From assembly GCF_002879865.1 (NCBI RefSeq), contig NZ_PNXY01000040.1:1-46359 (forward strand): a stretch of 46,359 nt of DNA. The letters are read 5' to 3'. The notes beneath the pieces were generated by a model, which was not told the origin of the DNA, ran no database searches, and saw only the letters and a list, made by a program, of their open reading frames with translations. This document shows, piece after piece, positions 1-8,422 of the stretch (within the stretch, counting starts at the first letter, position 1; every line of letters starts with the position of its first letter). This DNA comes from Paraburkholderia rhynchosiae. GTDB taxonomy: Bacteria > Pseudomonadota > Gammaproteobacteria > Burkholderiales > Burkholderiaceae. The position numbers and the translations under genes were made by a program.

Positions 1-1526
1 CCACTACCCGCCGCGGAGCGGCCCCCCGACCGCCCCGAATCGGCATTCTGCTGCTGCCCGCCCTGGCGCCCAAACCCGTCGCTCACGCTCGCGCTGCCGA
101 GCCCAATCCCGTTCGCTTCCATCGCCTCGCGCAATTTCGGCAAGGCCGCCTCGACGGCTTCCCGAACCTGCTGGTGCTGCGAAACAAACAACGCATGCGC
201 ATGATTGTCGGCAACCTGCAGCACGACCTGTAGCGGCCCCAGATCCTTCGGGTTCAACGTCAGCTCGGCGCTCTGCGAATGCGCATTCGACAAAAACACC
301 ACCTTCTGGCTCAGCGCCTCTTCCCAGTCAGTCGTGCCGACCTGCGGCCCCAATGCGTTCGCCGCCGCCGCCGCGCTCGCATTGCCCGTCGTTTGGGCCG
401 CCGCCGTCGTGCTTGCGGCGCTCGCCGCCGCCTGGGTCGCGGCCAGCGCCGCGGTCGCCGCGTCGGCTGCATTCTTGAACGACGCCAGATCGTCCGCCTG
501 CGCGCCCAGCGCACCCGCCGATGTCAACGCGCCCGCCGCAGCCGCCGAAGCCCCCGCCGTCGGATCGGCCACCGTCGTTGCAGTCGCCGTCGTCGTCGTA
601 GTCAACGCGCCGCGCGCCGCTGCCGATCCTTTGCCGCCACCGGACAGACCGGCCTCGAGCGTCTTGCTGTCCGTGTCGTTCAGCGATGCATTCGCGCTCG
701 CCAGACCGTTCGCTGCCGCCGCGGCGTTCGCTGCTGCGCCGCTTGCCAATGCCTGTGACGGAACCACCGCCTGGCCGTTCGCGAGTGCTGCCAGCGCCGC
801 CTGCAATGCATCCTGCAGCGACTTCGGATCGGTTGGCGCCTTTCTGCCCGGCGTGCCGACAGTGGTGGTGTCGCCGGTCGTGCCGGTCGATGTTGGGTCT
901 GCGGCGGTCGACGCCGCGAGGCTCGCGCTCGCCGGATCGACCGCCGTGTCCGCGTCAGACTGAGCCTGAGCCTGAGCTTGAGCTTGAGCTTGCGCCTGAG
1001 CAGCTGCGGCTGCCGCCGCGGTGTTGGCGTCGCTCGGGCTCGCGGTGTTGCCGGATTTCGGCGGCGTGGGCGCGCTCTTGTCGGTGGATGCCTGCTGCGA
1101 CTTGTCCGCCGGTGCTGCGGACGACGCCTCGTTCGTCGCGGTGTTGTCGTCGCTGTCGCTGGCGCTGCTCGCGTCGCTGGCGCTCTTCGTGGCCGAATCG
1201 TCCGCGGGCGGCGCATCGTGCACGCTCGATGACGACGCCTGCGACGCATCCGCGGGCGTCGGTGCGGCGGCCGGCTGGCTCACGCTAGCGGGCGCACTCG
1301 CACCAGCTCTTGCGACCGCGCTTGCCGCCGCACTTGCAGCCGCACTTGCAGCCGCACTTGCAGCCGCACTTGCAGCCGCACTGTTTTGCAGATCGATGCT
1401 CTGCTGCAAAGTCTTCGAAAACGGCTTCGCGTTCGCGGCGGCGGCTAATGCCGCGCTGCTGGCACTGTTGGTGGATGTGCTGCCGGCCGAGCCGAGCAGT
1501 GAGCCGATCTGTGAGAGAAACGACAT
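1..1526 (-). CDS. fliK: Flagellar hook-length control protein FliK (C-terminus beyond window)
   Basis: The frame opens at the ATG at 1526 (MSFLSQIGSLLG) and stays open to base 1, so the C-terminal end is missing. FliK is secreted during hook assembly; it measures hook length and switches export specificity through FlhB. Residues about 45-380 are an Ala/Ser/Thr/Asp-rich linker with internal repeats (AASA units near residues 49-66, Ala-Gln pairs near 175-188). A FliK C-terminal (Flg_hook) domain follows: TDWEEALSQKVVFLSNA, then AELTLNPKDLGPLQVVLQV, the conserved motif of the family. A Gly/Gln/Ser-rich tail begins just before the edge. It is the last visible gene of fliF-G-H-I-J-K, 58 bases after fliJ. 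The composition hides the gene behind Arg-rich shadow frames on both strands. Family assignment is firm. Confidence 0.9.
   Translation of the reverse strand, partial: MSFLSQIGSLLGSAGSTSTNSASSAALAAAANAKPFSKTLQQSIDLQNSAAASAAASAAASAAASAAASAVARAGASAPASVSQPAAAPTPADASQASSSSVHDAPPADDSATKSASDASSASDSDDNTATNEASSAAPADKSQQASTDKSAPTPPKSGNTASPSDANTAAAAAAAQAQAQAQAQAQAQSDADTAVDPASASLAASTAADPTSTGTTGDTTTVGTPGRKAPTDPKSLQDALQAALAALANGQAVVPSQALASGAAANAAAAANGLASANASLNDTDSKTLEAGLSGGGKGSAAARGALTTTTTATATTVADPTAGASAAAAGALTSAGALGAQADDLASFKNAADAATAALAATQAAASAASTTAAAQTTGNASAAAAANALGPQVGTTDWEEALSQKVVFLSNAHSQSAELTLNPKDLGPLQVVLQVADNHAHALFVSQHQQVREAVEAALPKLREAMEANGIGLGSASVSDGFGRQGGQQQNADSGRSGGRSAAGS
962..1001. repeat. Six-base tandem repeat inside fliK
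   Basis: About six and a half copies of GAGCCT/GAGCTT, with one GCGCCT variant. Read on the minus strand they encode alternating Ala and Gln. The unit is a multiple of three, so copy-number change would keep the reading frame. Confidence 0.85.
1330..1382. repeat. Twelve-base tandem repeat inside fliK
   Basis: Four perfect copies of GCACTTGCAGCC (1330-1377), a partial fifth, and a degenerate copy just upstream (about 1318-1329). On the minus strand each unit adds four small residues (Ala-Ala-Ser-Ala type) to the FliK linker without shifting frame. Confidence 0.9.
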
Positions 1527-1584
1527 AAGTGTCCCGTCAATCCGTCAAAAGTACGGTGTTCAGTCAATCAATGCGGCGCGGGCG

Positions 1585-2034
1585 TCAGGCGCCTTCCGCG
1601 CGCATCCTCAGAATTCGGGCGGCGTGTTCATCCGCGTCGCGCTGGTCGCGCCGCGCCGCGGTTTTCGCTTCGGCCGCTTCGCCGCGCGCCTGCAGCACCT
1701 CATACGAGCCGAGCTTCTGCTTCTGACGCTGCCAGTCGGGCTTCGCCGCCTCGACACGCGCATTGGCCGTCATGAGCAGATTGCGCTGTTGTTCGATCGC
1801 GGCGTCGAGCGTGTCGATAAACGCCTGGAAATTGCGCATGTTGCCGGCGGGCATGCCTGCCTGCGCGGTCGCCGTGAAGCGCGCGTGGTATTCGTCGCGG
1901 TATTGCACCAGGGATTCGAGCTGTGCCTGCACTTCGTTGCGCTCCCGCTGCGCGCGGCCAAGACGTTGCGCGGCGGCGTCGACATCGTCCTGCGCGAGTC
2001 CAATCAACGTCTTGACCGGAAAGTGTTTCGCCAT
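1585..2034 (-). CDS. fliJ: Flagellar export chaperone FliJ
   Basis: 149 residues, the usual FliJ length. It begins MAKHFPVKTLIGLAQDDVD and is predicted to be almost wholly alpha-helical and coiled coil, rich in Gln, Arg, Glu and Ala, which is the FliJ signature. FliJ sits in the FliI hexamer like a rotor stalk, contacts FlhA and helps recycle substrate chaperones at the cytoplasmic face of the export gate. It lies 2 bases downstream of the fliI stop, so translation is probably coupled. Sequence conservation in this family is low, so the call rests on helix pattern, length and position between fliI and fliK. Confidence 0.92.
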   Translation of the reverse strand: MAKHFPVKTLIGLAQDDVDAAAQRLGRAQRERNEVQAQLESLVQYRDEYHARFTATAQAGMPAGNMRNFQAFIDTLDAAIEQQRNLLMTANARVEAAKPDWQRQKQKLGSYEVLQARGEAAEAKTAARRDQRDADEHAARILRMRAEGA

Positions 2035-2036
2035 CG

Positions 2037-3719
2037 TCAGGCTCCTTGGGCAAACAGCACGTTCAGCATCTCGATACTCGGTTCAAAGTTTGCGCACTCA
2101 CGGAAGCCTTGCTGCAGGAAGGCCTCCATCCGCGGATACAGAGCGATCGCGCGGTCGAGCAGCGCGTCGCGCCCGCTCGAATAAGCACCGACGTTGATCA
2201 GATCGCGGTTGCGCTGATAGCGCGACAGCATCTGCTTGAACATACGCGTTTTGTCCAGATGGTTATCGTCGATCAGCGCGGTCATTGCCCGGCTAATCGA
2301 CGCTTCGATGTCGATTGCCGGATAGTGACCGGCTTCCGCAAGCGAGCGCGACAGCACGATATGGCCGTCGAGAATCGCGCGCGCGGAGTCCGCAATCGGG
2401 TCCTGCTGGTCGTCGCCTTCGGTCAGCACCGTATAAAACGCGGTGATCGAGCCGCCACCCGCCGGGCCATTGCCGGTACGCTCGACGAGCGCCGGCAGCT
2501 TCGCGAACACCGAAGGCGGATAGCCCTTGGTGGCGGGCGGCTCGCCGACGGCCAGCGCGATCTCACGCTGTGCCATCGCGTAACGGGTCAGCGAATCCAT
2601 CAGCAGCAGCACGTGCTTGCCCTGATCGCGGAAATATTCGGCGAGCGACGTCGAATACGAGGCGGCCTGCATCCGCAAAAGCGGCGAGACGTCGGCCGGC
2701 GCGGCGATCACCACGGAGCGCGCGAGACCTTCCTCGCCGAGAATCTGTTCGATGAACTCCTTCACTTCGCGGCCACGTTCGCCGATCAGTCCGATCACGA
2801 TCACTTCGGCGCTGGTATAGCGCGCCATCGTGCCGAGCAGCACCGATTTGCCGACACCGGAACCGGCGAAGAGGCCCATGCGCTGGCCGCGTCCCACGGT
2901 GAGCAGCGCGTTGATCGCGCGCACGCCGACGTCGAGCACCTGGTGAATCGGCTCGCGGTTCAGCGGATTGATGACCGGCGCGGACAGCGGCGCATCGGCA
3001 TGCGTGCCGAGCGGGCCGAGCCCGTCGAGCGGACGGCCGGACGCATCGAGCACGCGGCCGAGCAGTTCCCAGCCGACCGGCAGACGCTTTGCGCCCGCCA
3101 TCGGATCGGCGATCGGCGCGCTCTCCAGCGGATAGACGCGCGCGCCGGGCAAAAGACCGATCACCTCGGTGGTCGGCATCAGAAACAGCTTGTCGCCGGA
3201 GAAGCCGACAACTTCCGCTTCGGCCATCGGCAGGGAGCTGCCCGGCGGCAGTTCGATCATCACTTCGGCGCCCACGGAAAGGCGCAGTCCGACGGCTTCG
3301 AGCACCAGACCGGCGGCGCGCGTCAGACGTCCGCACGCGCGCATCGGCTTCGCGATCGCGTTGCGCGCGCGCAGTGCGTCGAGCCGGCCGCGCCAGGCTT
3401 GCATGTGCGGATTGCTGTCGAGCGCAGGATCGTAAGCAGTCGGAGCCGCGGCGCTTGCGGCCTTGCCGGCGCCGCGCGAACCGGCAGCTGTACCAACGCC
3501 CGAGGAGCCAATGTTCGAAGCCGCAGCCGACTCGCGGCTCGCAGCCGCGCCCGTCACCGGATGACCATGACCCGCGTCAGCTGCCGTGGCGCCAGCTACA
3601 ACTGCGTCCGCGACCGTCGCGTCCGCAAGCGCCTCGGCGCCGAACGACGCCAACGCCAGTTCGCGCTCGAGCGGCGTCAGATCGCTTGCGCGGATTTCCT
3701 CGAGCGTCGGCTTCACCAT
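2037..3719 (-). CDS. fliI: Flagellum-specific ATP synthase FliI
   Basis: Cytoplasmic ATPase of the flagellar type III export apparatus, forming a hexamer with FliH and FliJ. The core shows Walker A (GSGVGKS, near residue 287), Walker B (HVLLLMDSLTRYAMAQ, near 371) and the PPATKGYPPSVFAKLP stretch typical of FliI/SctN. At 560 residues it is about 100 longer than the enterobacterial protein. The extra length is N-terminal: residues 1-30 (KPTLEEIRASDLTPLERELALASFG), then an Ala/Gly/Ser linker to about 95, before the usual beta-barrel domain. The ATG at 3719 overlaps the fliH stop by 7 bases. A later start would remove the extension, but the first 30 residues look like structured protein, so I keep it. 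Confidence 0.95.
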   Translation of the reverse strand: MVKPTLEEIRASDLTPLERELALASFGAEALADATVADAVVAGATAADAGHGHPVTGAAASRESAAASNIGSSGVGTAAGSRGAGKAASAAAPTAYDPALDSNPHMQAWRGRLDALRARNAIAKPMRACGRLTRAAGLVLEAVGLRLSVGAEVMIELPPGSSLPMAEAEVVGFSGDKLFLMPTTEVIGLLPGARVYPLESAPIADPMAGAKRLPVGWELLGRVLDASGRPLDGLGPLGTHADAPLSAPVINPLNREPIHQVLDVGVRAINALLTVGRGQRMGLFAGSGVGKSVLLGTMARYTSAEVIVIGLIGERGREVKEFIEQILGEEGLARSVVIAAPADVSPLLRMQAASYSTSLAEYFRDQGKHVLLLMDSLTRYAMAQREIALAVGEPPATKGYPPSVFAKLPALVERTGNGPAGGGSITAFYTVLTEGDDQQDPIADSARAILDGHIVLSRSLAEAGHYPAIDIEASISRAMTALIDDNHLDKTRMFKQMLSRYQRNRDLINVGAYSSGRDALLDRAIALYPRMEAFLQQGFRECANFEPSIEMLNVLFAQGA

Positions 3720-4390
3720 GTACTCACTTTGCCGAGTGCGGCGGCGACGCGTTCCCAGCGTGTCTCGATGCCGGCGTCGACCTCGCCGCTGCCGGCTTGC
3801 GCGCGGCAGCCGCCGCGCTCCACCGCCGGATCGGTGCGCACGGTCCAGCCGCGCGTTTGCAGTTCTTCCATCAGATACGCTTCCACCACCGGCAGATCGG
3901 CAGGGCTCACGATCAGCGCAGGCGCGCCGATCAACGCCGGTTCGGCGGCGAGGACCTCGCGTGCGGCGGCGATCAGCGCGGTCGGATCGTGCTGCACGTG
4001 CTGGCGCACCACCTGTTGCGCGATGTCGAGCGCGAGCGCGACGAGCGTCTCCGAAATGGCGCCTTGCGCGCCGTCGAGCGCAGCCTTGAAGGTTTCGGCG
4101 AGCGCGGCAAGTCTCGCCGCTTCCTCGCGCGCTTCGCTCTTGCCTTGCTCAAAGCCTTGCGCGTGGCCCTGGTCGTAACCTGCCTGATAGCCGAGCGCCT
4201 GACCGGCCACGTGGCCCGAGGCGATACCCTGCGCATGCGCCGCTTCGCGCAGGTGCTCGAGTTCGGCTTCCAGTGCCCCTTCGTCGATCTCGGAGCCGGG
4301 CGGCGCCGGCGGCACCGGATCGAACGAGGCCATCTCCCAGCGCTGGTAGGCCGAGAGGCTTGCCTTTGCCGTGGAGTTGCGATTAGACAT
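3713..4390 (-). CDS. fliH: Flagellar assembly protein FliH
   Basis: 225 residues from the chosen ATG at 4390 (MSNRNSTAKASLSAYQRWEM). An AGGCGGAAG ribosome site lies six bases upstream; the in-frame ATGs at 4396 and further upstream have none so well placed. FliH is the peripheral stalk and negative regulator of FliI. The features fit: a Pro-rich N-terminus, a central helix with Gly-xxx-Gly steps (IASGHVAGQALGYQAGYDQGHAQGFEQG), and a C-terminal FliH/SctL domain (SETLVALALDIAQQVVRQHV) related to the ATP-synthase delta/b subunits. It overlaps fliG by 8 bases and fliI by 7, so the three are translated as a coupled set. Confidence 0.93.
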   Translation of the reverse strand: MSNRNSTAKASLSAYQRWEMASFDPVPPAPPGSEIDEGALEAELEHLREAAHAQGIASGHVAGQALGYQAGYDQGHAQGFEQGKSEAREEAARLAALAETFKAALDGAQGAISETLVALALDIAQQVVRQHVQHDPTALIAAAREVLAAEPALIGAPALIVSPADLPVVEAYLMEELQTRGWTVRTDPAVERGGCRAQAGSGEVDAGIETRWERVAAALGKVSTW

Positions 4391-5378
4391 ATGCATCTTC
4401 CGCCTTGCCGCCAATCACGATCTGACCGCTTTCCGCCAGGTTGCGCACGATCTGCAGGATGCGGCGCTGTTGCGTTTCTACTTCGGAGACGCGGACCGGG
4501 CCGCGCGCGTCGAGGTCTTCGGCGAGCAGTTCGGCGGCACGCTGCGACATGTTCGACAGGAACTTCTGACGCAGCGCGGGCGCCGCGCCCTTCAGCGAGA
4601 TGATCAGCGCCTCGGATTCGACTTCCTTTAGCAGCAACTGGATCGCGCGGTCTTCCAGTTCGAGCAGGTTCTCGAACACGAACATCTGATCGACGATCTT
4701 CTGCGCGAGCTCCGCGTCGTACTGGCGGACGTTCTCGATGACGCCTTCCTCGTGGTTGCTCGACATGAAGTTGAGAATTTCCGCCGCCGTGCGAATACCG
4801 CCCATCGGGCTGCGCTTCAGATTGTCGCTACCCGATAGCAGGCCGGTCAGCACGTCGTCGAGTTCGCGCAGGGCGGCCGGCTGGATGCCGTCGAGTGTCG
4901 CGATTCGCAGCAGCACGTCGTTACGCAGGCGGTCGGTGAAGCACGCGACGATCTCCGACGCCTGATCGCGGTCCAGGTGAACGAGAATCGTCGCGATGAT
5001 CTGCGGGTGCTCGTTCTTGATCAGTTCCGCGACAGCGGGCGAATCCATCCACTTGAGGCCCTCGATACCGCTGGTATCGCTGCCTTGCAGAATCCGGTCG
5101 ATGATCGCGCCGGCCTTGTCGTCGCCGAGTGCCTTGGTCAGCACGGAACGGATGTACTCGTTCGAATCCAGCGACATGCCGGTGTGCTTTTCCGCCTCGC
5201 GCACGAACTCGTGCAGCACGACGTCGATCTCCTCGCGGGTCACGGCCTTCATCGCGGCCATCGCGACGCCGATCTTCTGGACTTCGCGCGGTCCGAGGAA
5301 CTTGAACACCTGCGCGGCCTCTTCCTCGCCGATCGACATCAGCAGAAGCGCGCTCTTCATTACGCCTTCAGCGCTCAT
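4383..5378 (-). CDS. fliG: Flagellar motor switch protein FliG
   Basis: 331 residues, the standard length. It begins MSAEGVMKSALLLMSIGEEEAA and carries the FliG N-terminal domain (binds FliF), the middle domain with the EHPQ motif (ELIKNEHPQIIATILVHLD, about 120-140) and the C-terminal torque domain with charged residues (VFENLLELEDRAIQLLLKEVE) that face MotA. FliG couples stator force to rotor rotation and direction switching in the C-ring. It overlaps fliF by 11 bases upstream and fliH by 8 downstream. Nothing is unusual. Confidence 0.97.
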   Translation of the reverse strand: MSAEGVMKSALLLMSIGEEEAAQVFKFLGPREVQKIGVAMAAMKAVTREEIDVVLHEFVREAEKHTGMSLDSNEYIRSVLTKALGDDKAGAIIDRILQGSDTSGIEGLKWMDSPAVAELIKNEHPQIIATILVHLDRDQASEIVACFTDRLRNDVLLRIATLDGIQPAALRELDDVLTGLLSGSDNLKRSPMGGIRTAAEILNFMSSNHEEGVIENVRQYDAELAQKIVDQMFVFENLLELEDRAIQLLLKEVESEALIISLKGAAPALRQKFLSNMSQRAAELLAEDLDARGPVRVSEVETQQRRILQIVRNLAESGQIVIGGKAEDAYV

Positions 5379-7167
5379 CGGTCACCCAATTTTTCACGAC
5401 GGTTGCAACGATCTTGGGATCCTGGCGCGCGATGTTGCGCGCGAACTCCAGGTTCCGCTCATATTTGTGTTTCGCGTTTTCCAGCGCCAGCAGTTCGCTG
5501 TCGCCGGTGTCCATTTCGACGAGCCCGTTGGCGCGCTCGGCGGCGGGGATGCCGTCCAGCAGGATCGGCTCGTCCGGCGACGGCAGCGCCGCGGCGAGGG
5601 CCGGCTCCGGCGGCGGGAAGGCGCGGCGCAGCGCCGGCTTCACCATCACGAAGTAGAGGAACAGCGCCACTGCGCCGATGCCGAGATAAGTCGCGATCTG
5701 CTTGTAGAGCGCCAGCATGTCCGGCGTGCGCCACCACGGCAGATCCGCGCTCGGATCGAGTTCGGTGGTGAACGGGCTGTTGACCACGTTGACCGAGTCG
5801 CCGCGCGCCGAGTCGAAGCCCATCGCGTCCTTCACGAGCTGGTTGACCTGCGCGAGCTTGTCCGCGGTAACCGGCTGCATGGTGGCGTGTCCCTTGCCGT
5901 CGACCACGCGCAGATAGTTGACCACCACTGCCACCGACAGACGCTTGATGCCGCCCATCGGCTTCTCGAGGTGACGCACGGTCTTGTCGAGTTCGTAGTT
6001 GGTGGTCATATCCTTGCGGTCGCTGACCGGCGTCGTCGTGACACCCCCGCTCGCGGAGTTCGGCGCATTGATCGGCGCAGAGGCTGGCTGCGGCGGCTGG
6101 TTCGACAGCGCGCCCGGCACGCCCGAGGCGCCGCCTTGCGACATTTCGGTCGCGGTGCTCGATTGCTGGCTGCGGATCGCCGCCTGTTGCGGGTTGCCGT
6201 TCGGGCCGTAGTTTTCCGAAGTCTGTTCGCTGCGCGAGAAGTCGATGTCGGCGCTCACCTGCGAATGCGCGTTGCCGGCGCCGAACAGCGGCGCGAGGAT
6301 CGCGTCGATGCGCTGTTGTGTGCTGCGCTCAATCTGCTGACGGTACTTCAGTTGCGACGCGTCGAGCCCGCCGCCGGTTGACGGCTGCGTCAACAGGTTG
6401 CCGTCCTGGTCGAGAATCGTCACGCCCTTGACCGGCATCTCTGGCACCGCCGACGACACCATGTGCGTGATCGCCAGCACCTGGCCTTCGTCGAGCGCGC
6501 GGCCCGGATAAAGATTGACCAGCACCGAAGCCGACGGCGCTTCCTTGTCGCGCACGAACACGGACGGCTTCGGAATCGCCAGATGCACGCGTGCCGACTT
6601 CACCGACGAAACGGACTCGATCGTGCGTTCCAGTTCGCCTTCCAGCGCGCGCTGATAGTTGATCTGCTCGGCGAACTGGCTGATGCCGAATTTCTGGTTG
6701 TCCATCAGTTCGAAACCGACCGAGCCGCTCTTCGGCAGGCCCTGCGACGCAAGGCGCAGCCGCATCTCATGCACCTGTTCGGCCGGCACGAGGATCGCGC
6801 CGCCGGCGTCGGAGAACTTGTAGGGAATGTTGGCCTGCTGCAGCGCGGTGATGATGGCGCCCCCGTCCCGGTCGGACAGGTTGCTGTAGAGCACCTTATA
6901 GTCCGGCGCGCGCGACCACAGGAACAGCCCCGCGACGATGGCAACCAGCAACGCCACGGCGAAGATCAGGGGCGCGCGCGGGTTGCCGCGCATTTGCGTG
7001 AGACCCGACAGGCGCTGACCGAAATTGCCGCCGAGGCCGCCACCGAGCCCTCCCAGGTCCGCGTTCCCGCCGGGCTGGCCGGCGCCCGCCGAGGCCGCGC
7101 CGGGCTGCGCGCCGGCGAGGCCCATGCGGGCGTCGGGGTTGATCAAAGAGTTGGCTGACGAATCCAT
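5368..7167 (-). CDS. fliF: Flagellar MS-ring protein FliF
   Basis: 599 residues. A Gly-rich N-terminal tail (about 1-55) precedes the first transmembrane helix (APLIFAVALLVAIVAGLFLW). Then come the periplasmic ring-building motifs of the YscJ/FliF family (DYKVLYSNLSDRDGGAIITAL, VPAEQVHEMRLRLASQGLP), a low-complexity loop near residues 330-390, a second transmembrane helix (YLGIGAVALFLYFVMV) and a C-terminal cytoplasmic tail ending ARQDPKIVATVVKNWVTD, the FliG-binding segment. FliF forms the MS ring on which the rotor and export gate assemble. It is the first gene of the minus-strand operon; the ATG at 7167 faces fliE across a 237-base divergent region. Confidence 0.97.
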   Translation of the reverse strand: MDSSANSLINPDARMGLAGAQPGAASAGAGQPGGNADLGGLGGGLGGNFGQRLSGLTQMRGNPRAPLIFAVALLVAIVAGLFLWSRAPDYKVLYSNLSDRDGGAIITALQQANIPYKFSDAGGAILVPAEQVHEMRLRLASQGLPKSGSVGFELMDNQKFGISQFAEQINYQRALEGELERTIESVSSVKSARVHLAIPKPSVFVRDKEAPSASVLVNLYPGRALDEGQVLAITHMVSSAVPEMPVKGVTILDQDGNLLTQPSTGGGLDASQLKYRQQIERSTQQRIDAILAPLFGAGNAHSQVSADIDFSRSEQTSENYGPNGNPQQAAIRSQQSSTATEMSQGGASGVPGALSNQPPQPASAPINAPNSASGGVTTTPVSDRKDMTTNYELDKTVRHLEKPMGGIKRLSVAVVVNYLRVVDGKGHATMQPVTADKLAQVNQLVKDAMGFDSARGDSVNVVNSPFTTELDPSADLPWWRTPDMLALYKQIATYLGIGAVALFLYFVMVKPALRRAFPPPEPALAAALPSPDEPILLDGIPAAERANGLVEMDTGDSELLALENAKHKYERNLEFARNIARQDPKIVATVVKNWVTDER

Positions 7168-7404
7168 GCGTCGGGTTTCTCCGGGATGCCTTTTGCGTTC
7201 TGCCGCTCAACCGCACCGAGGGCCGGGGGGAGTATGGACAGAGACTTTCACGACTGAAATTATCCGCACGGCGGTCCTGCCCGATTGCTTGAATAGAGCC
7301 GGGTTTCCCCCCTAGTTTCGGGGCTTTCCCGCTAGGCCCGCTGCTATGCTTTCGTCCAGATCGGTACGGTTTGGACGTGCCGCTCGTCATTACTGGAGAG
7401 AACA
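7168..7404. promoter_or_regulatory. Divergent control region between fliF and fliE
   Basis: This 237-base gap must hold the start signals for both flagellar transcription units. Toward fliE a possible -10 (TATGCT, 7345-7350) lies about 55 bases before the ATG without a convincing -35, as expected for an activator-dependent (FlhDC-type) promoter. Toward fliF a GATAAT can be read on the minus strand at 7259-7264. I see no good sigma-54 GG/GC pair at the correct 12-base spacing. A ribosome site CTGGAGAG precedes fliE. Individual elements are tentative. Confidence 0.45.
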
Positions 7405-7755
7405 ATGACTTTGCCCGTGAACGCGCTCTCGTCAGCGCTGCAACAGTTGCAGTCGATGGCGGCGCAGGCGGCCGGCGGCACCACCGCGGCGGCCGGCGCA
7501 ACGGCTGCAGGTGAGTCCGGCGCAGCTACGTCCGGTGGTTTTGCGTCGGCATTGAAGGCTTCGTTGGACAAGATCAGCGGCGATCAGACGAAGGCGATCG
7601 GCGAATCGCACGCGTTCGAACTGGGTGCGTCGAACGTGTCGCTGAACGACGTGATGGTCGACATGCAGAAGGCCAACGTCGGCTTCCAGTTCGGCCTGCA
7701 GGTGCGCAACAAGCTGGTGTCCGCCTACAACGACATCATGCAGATGCAGGTCTGA
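7405..7755 (+). CDS. fliE: Flagellar hook-basal body protein FliE
   Basis: 116 residues, close to the usual 105-115. FliE is the first rod-zone protein and joins the MS ring to the rod. The C-terminal two thirds match the family: FASALKASLDKISGDQTKA, then LGASNVSLNDVMVDMQKANVGFQFGLQVRNKLVSAYNDIMQMQV, ending on the canonical MQV. The N-terminal 45 residues are Ala/Gly-rich. There is no signal peptide, as expected for a type III export substrate. It is preceded by CTGGAGAG and is apparently monocistronic, with a GC-rich palindrome right after the stop. Confidence 0.96.
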   Translation: MTLPVNALSSALQQLQSMAAQAAGGTTAAAGATAAGESGAATSGGFASALKASLDKISGDQTKAIGESHAFELGASNVSLNDVMVDMQKANVGFQFGLQVRNKLVSAYNDIMQMQV

Positions 7756-7756
7756 A

Positions 7757-7839
7757 CGAGGCCGCGGCCTCGGCGGCAAGGACGTTCCGCCCGCCTGGCC
7801 GCGCTCGACTGCCAGCACGCCACGTGGCCCCGACGGGCC
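7757..7839 (+). terminator. GC-rich hairpins downstream of fliE
   Basis: A perfect 16-base palindrome (CGAGGCCGCGGCCTCG, 7757-7772) begins two bases after the fliE stop, and a second hairpin (GGCCC-CGAC-GGGCC, 7826-7839) follows. Neither has a clear T tract. They probably end or dampen fliE transcription ahead of the fliS promoter. Confidence 0.4.
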
Positions 7840-7875
7840 GCGTAACCTGGCCCCTTAATCCTCCTTACACTGGCC

Positions 7876-7903
7876 TAAAGCTTTTTCGCTGCCTATCCGA
7901 TAA
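7876..7903 (+). promoter_or_regulatory. Sigma-28 (FliA)-like promoter for fliS-fliT
   Basis: TAAAGCTT (7876-7883) and TCCGATAA (7896-7903) closely match the flagellar sigma consensus TAAAGTTT and GCCGATAA. The spacer is 12 bases against the usual 11. It lies 84 bases before the fliS ATG. This would place fliS and fliT in the late flagellar class, with flagellin. Confidence 0.75.
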
Positions 7904-7987
7904 CCAGGTACAGGCATGAATCGGGGTGCGGCAACCTCCCCGGTGGGCTGCCACGACCAACCGCAGTTGTAATGAGGAGGAGCGCCG

Positions 7988-8422
7988 ATGTTTTCCCCAG
8001 GACACTCTGGAGCCAATGCGTACGCACGCGTGGGCGTCGAGACGGGGGTGATGGGCGCGAGTCCGCATCGTCTGATCGTGATGTTGTATCAGGGGGCCCG
8101 GCAGGCGATCGCGCAAGCGCGCATGCATGTGCAGCAGGGCAATGTGCCGGCTCGTGGAGAGGCGATCGGCAAGGCGATTCAGATCGTCGAAAGCGGGCTG
8201 CAACAGTCGCTCAACCTTGAGGTGGGCGGCGAGATTGCGCAGCGGTTGAACGCGCTATATGGCTATATGTCGCGCCGGCTGCTGGAAGCCAACATAAAAG
8301 AGAGCGAGGCGATGCTGGTCGAGGTCGACGGCCTGCTGGCAACGCTCGAAGAGGCCTGGATCGGGATTGCCCCGGAGATCGCGCGGATGGCTGCCCAGCC
8401 GGCCGCGGAAAGCATGAGATGA
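7988..8422 (+). CDS. fliS: Flagellin export chaperone FliS
   Basis: 144 residues with the FliS helical bundle: GANAYARVGVETGVMGASPHRLIVMLYQGARQAI, then GLQQSLNLEVGGEIAQRLNALYGYMSRRLLEAN. The conserved S-PH-LI-MLY motif and the LYGYM motif are both present. FliS binds the C-terminal helix of flagellin, prevents premature polymerisation and delivers it to FlhA. The ATG is preceded by GAGGAGGAGCGCC. It overlaps fliT by four bases (ATGA). fliS commonly follows fliD; here it follows fliE, so fliD and fliC must lie elsewhere. Confidence 0.95.
   Translation: MFSPGHSGANAYARVGVETGVMGASPHRLIVMLYQGARQAIAQARMHVQQGNVPARGEAIGKAIQIVESGLQQSLNLEVGGEIAQRLNALYGYMSRRLLEANIKESEAMLVEVDGLLATLEEAWIGIAPEIARMAAQPAAESMR

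Noticed and set aside
1021..2184. A 387-codon plus-strand open frame
   Set aside because: It is antisense to fliK and fliJ; the Ala-rich part mirrors the fliK linker and no family motif is present.
2046..4178. A 710-codon plus-strand open frame
   Set aside because: It runs antisense to fliI and fliH, is Arg/His/Gln-rich, shows no domain, and arises from high third-position GC in the real genes.
7168..7404. Sigma-54 promoter for fliE or fliF
   Set aside because: Candidate GG and GC pairs are spaced 14 bases or more apart instead of the required distance, so I could not support it.
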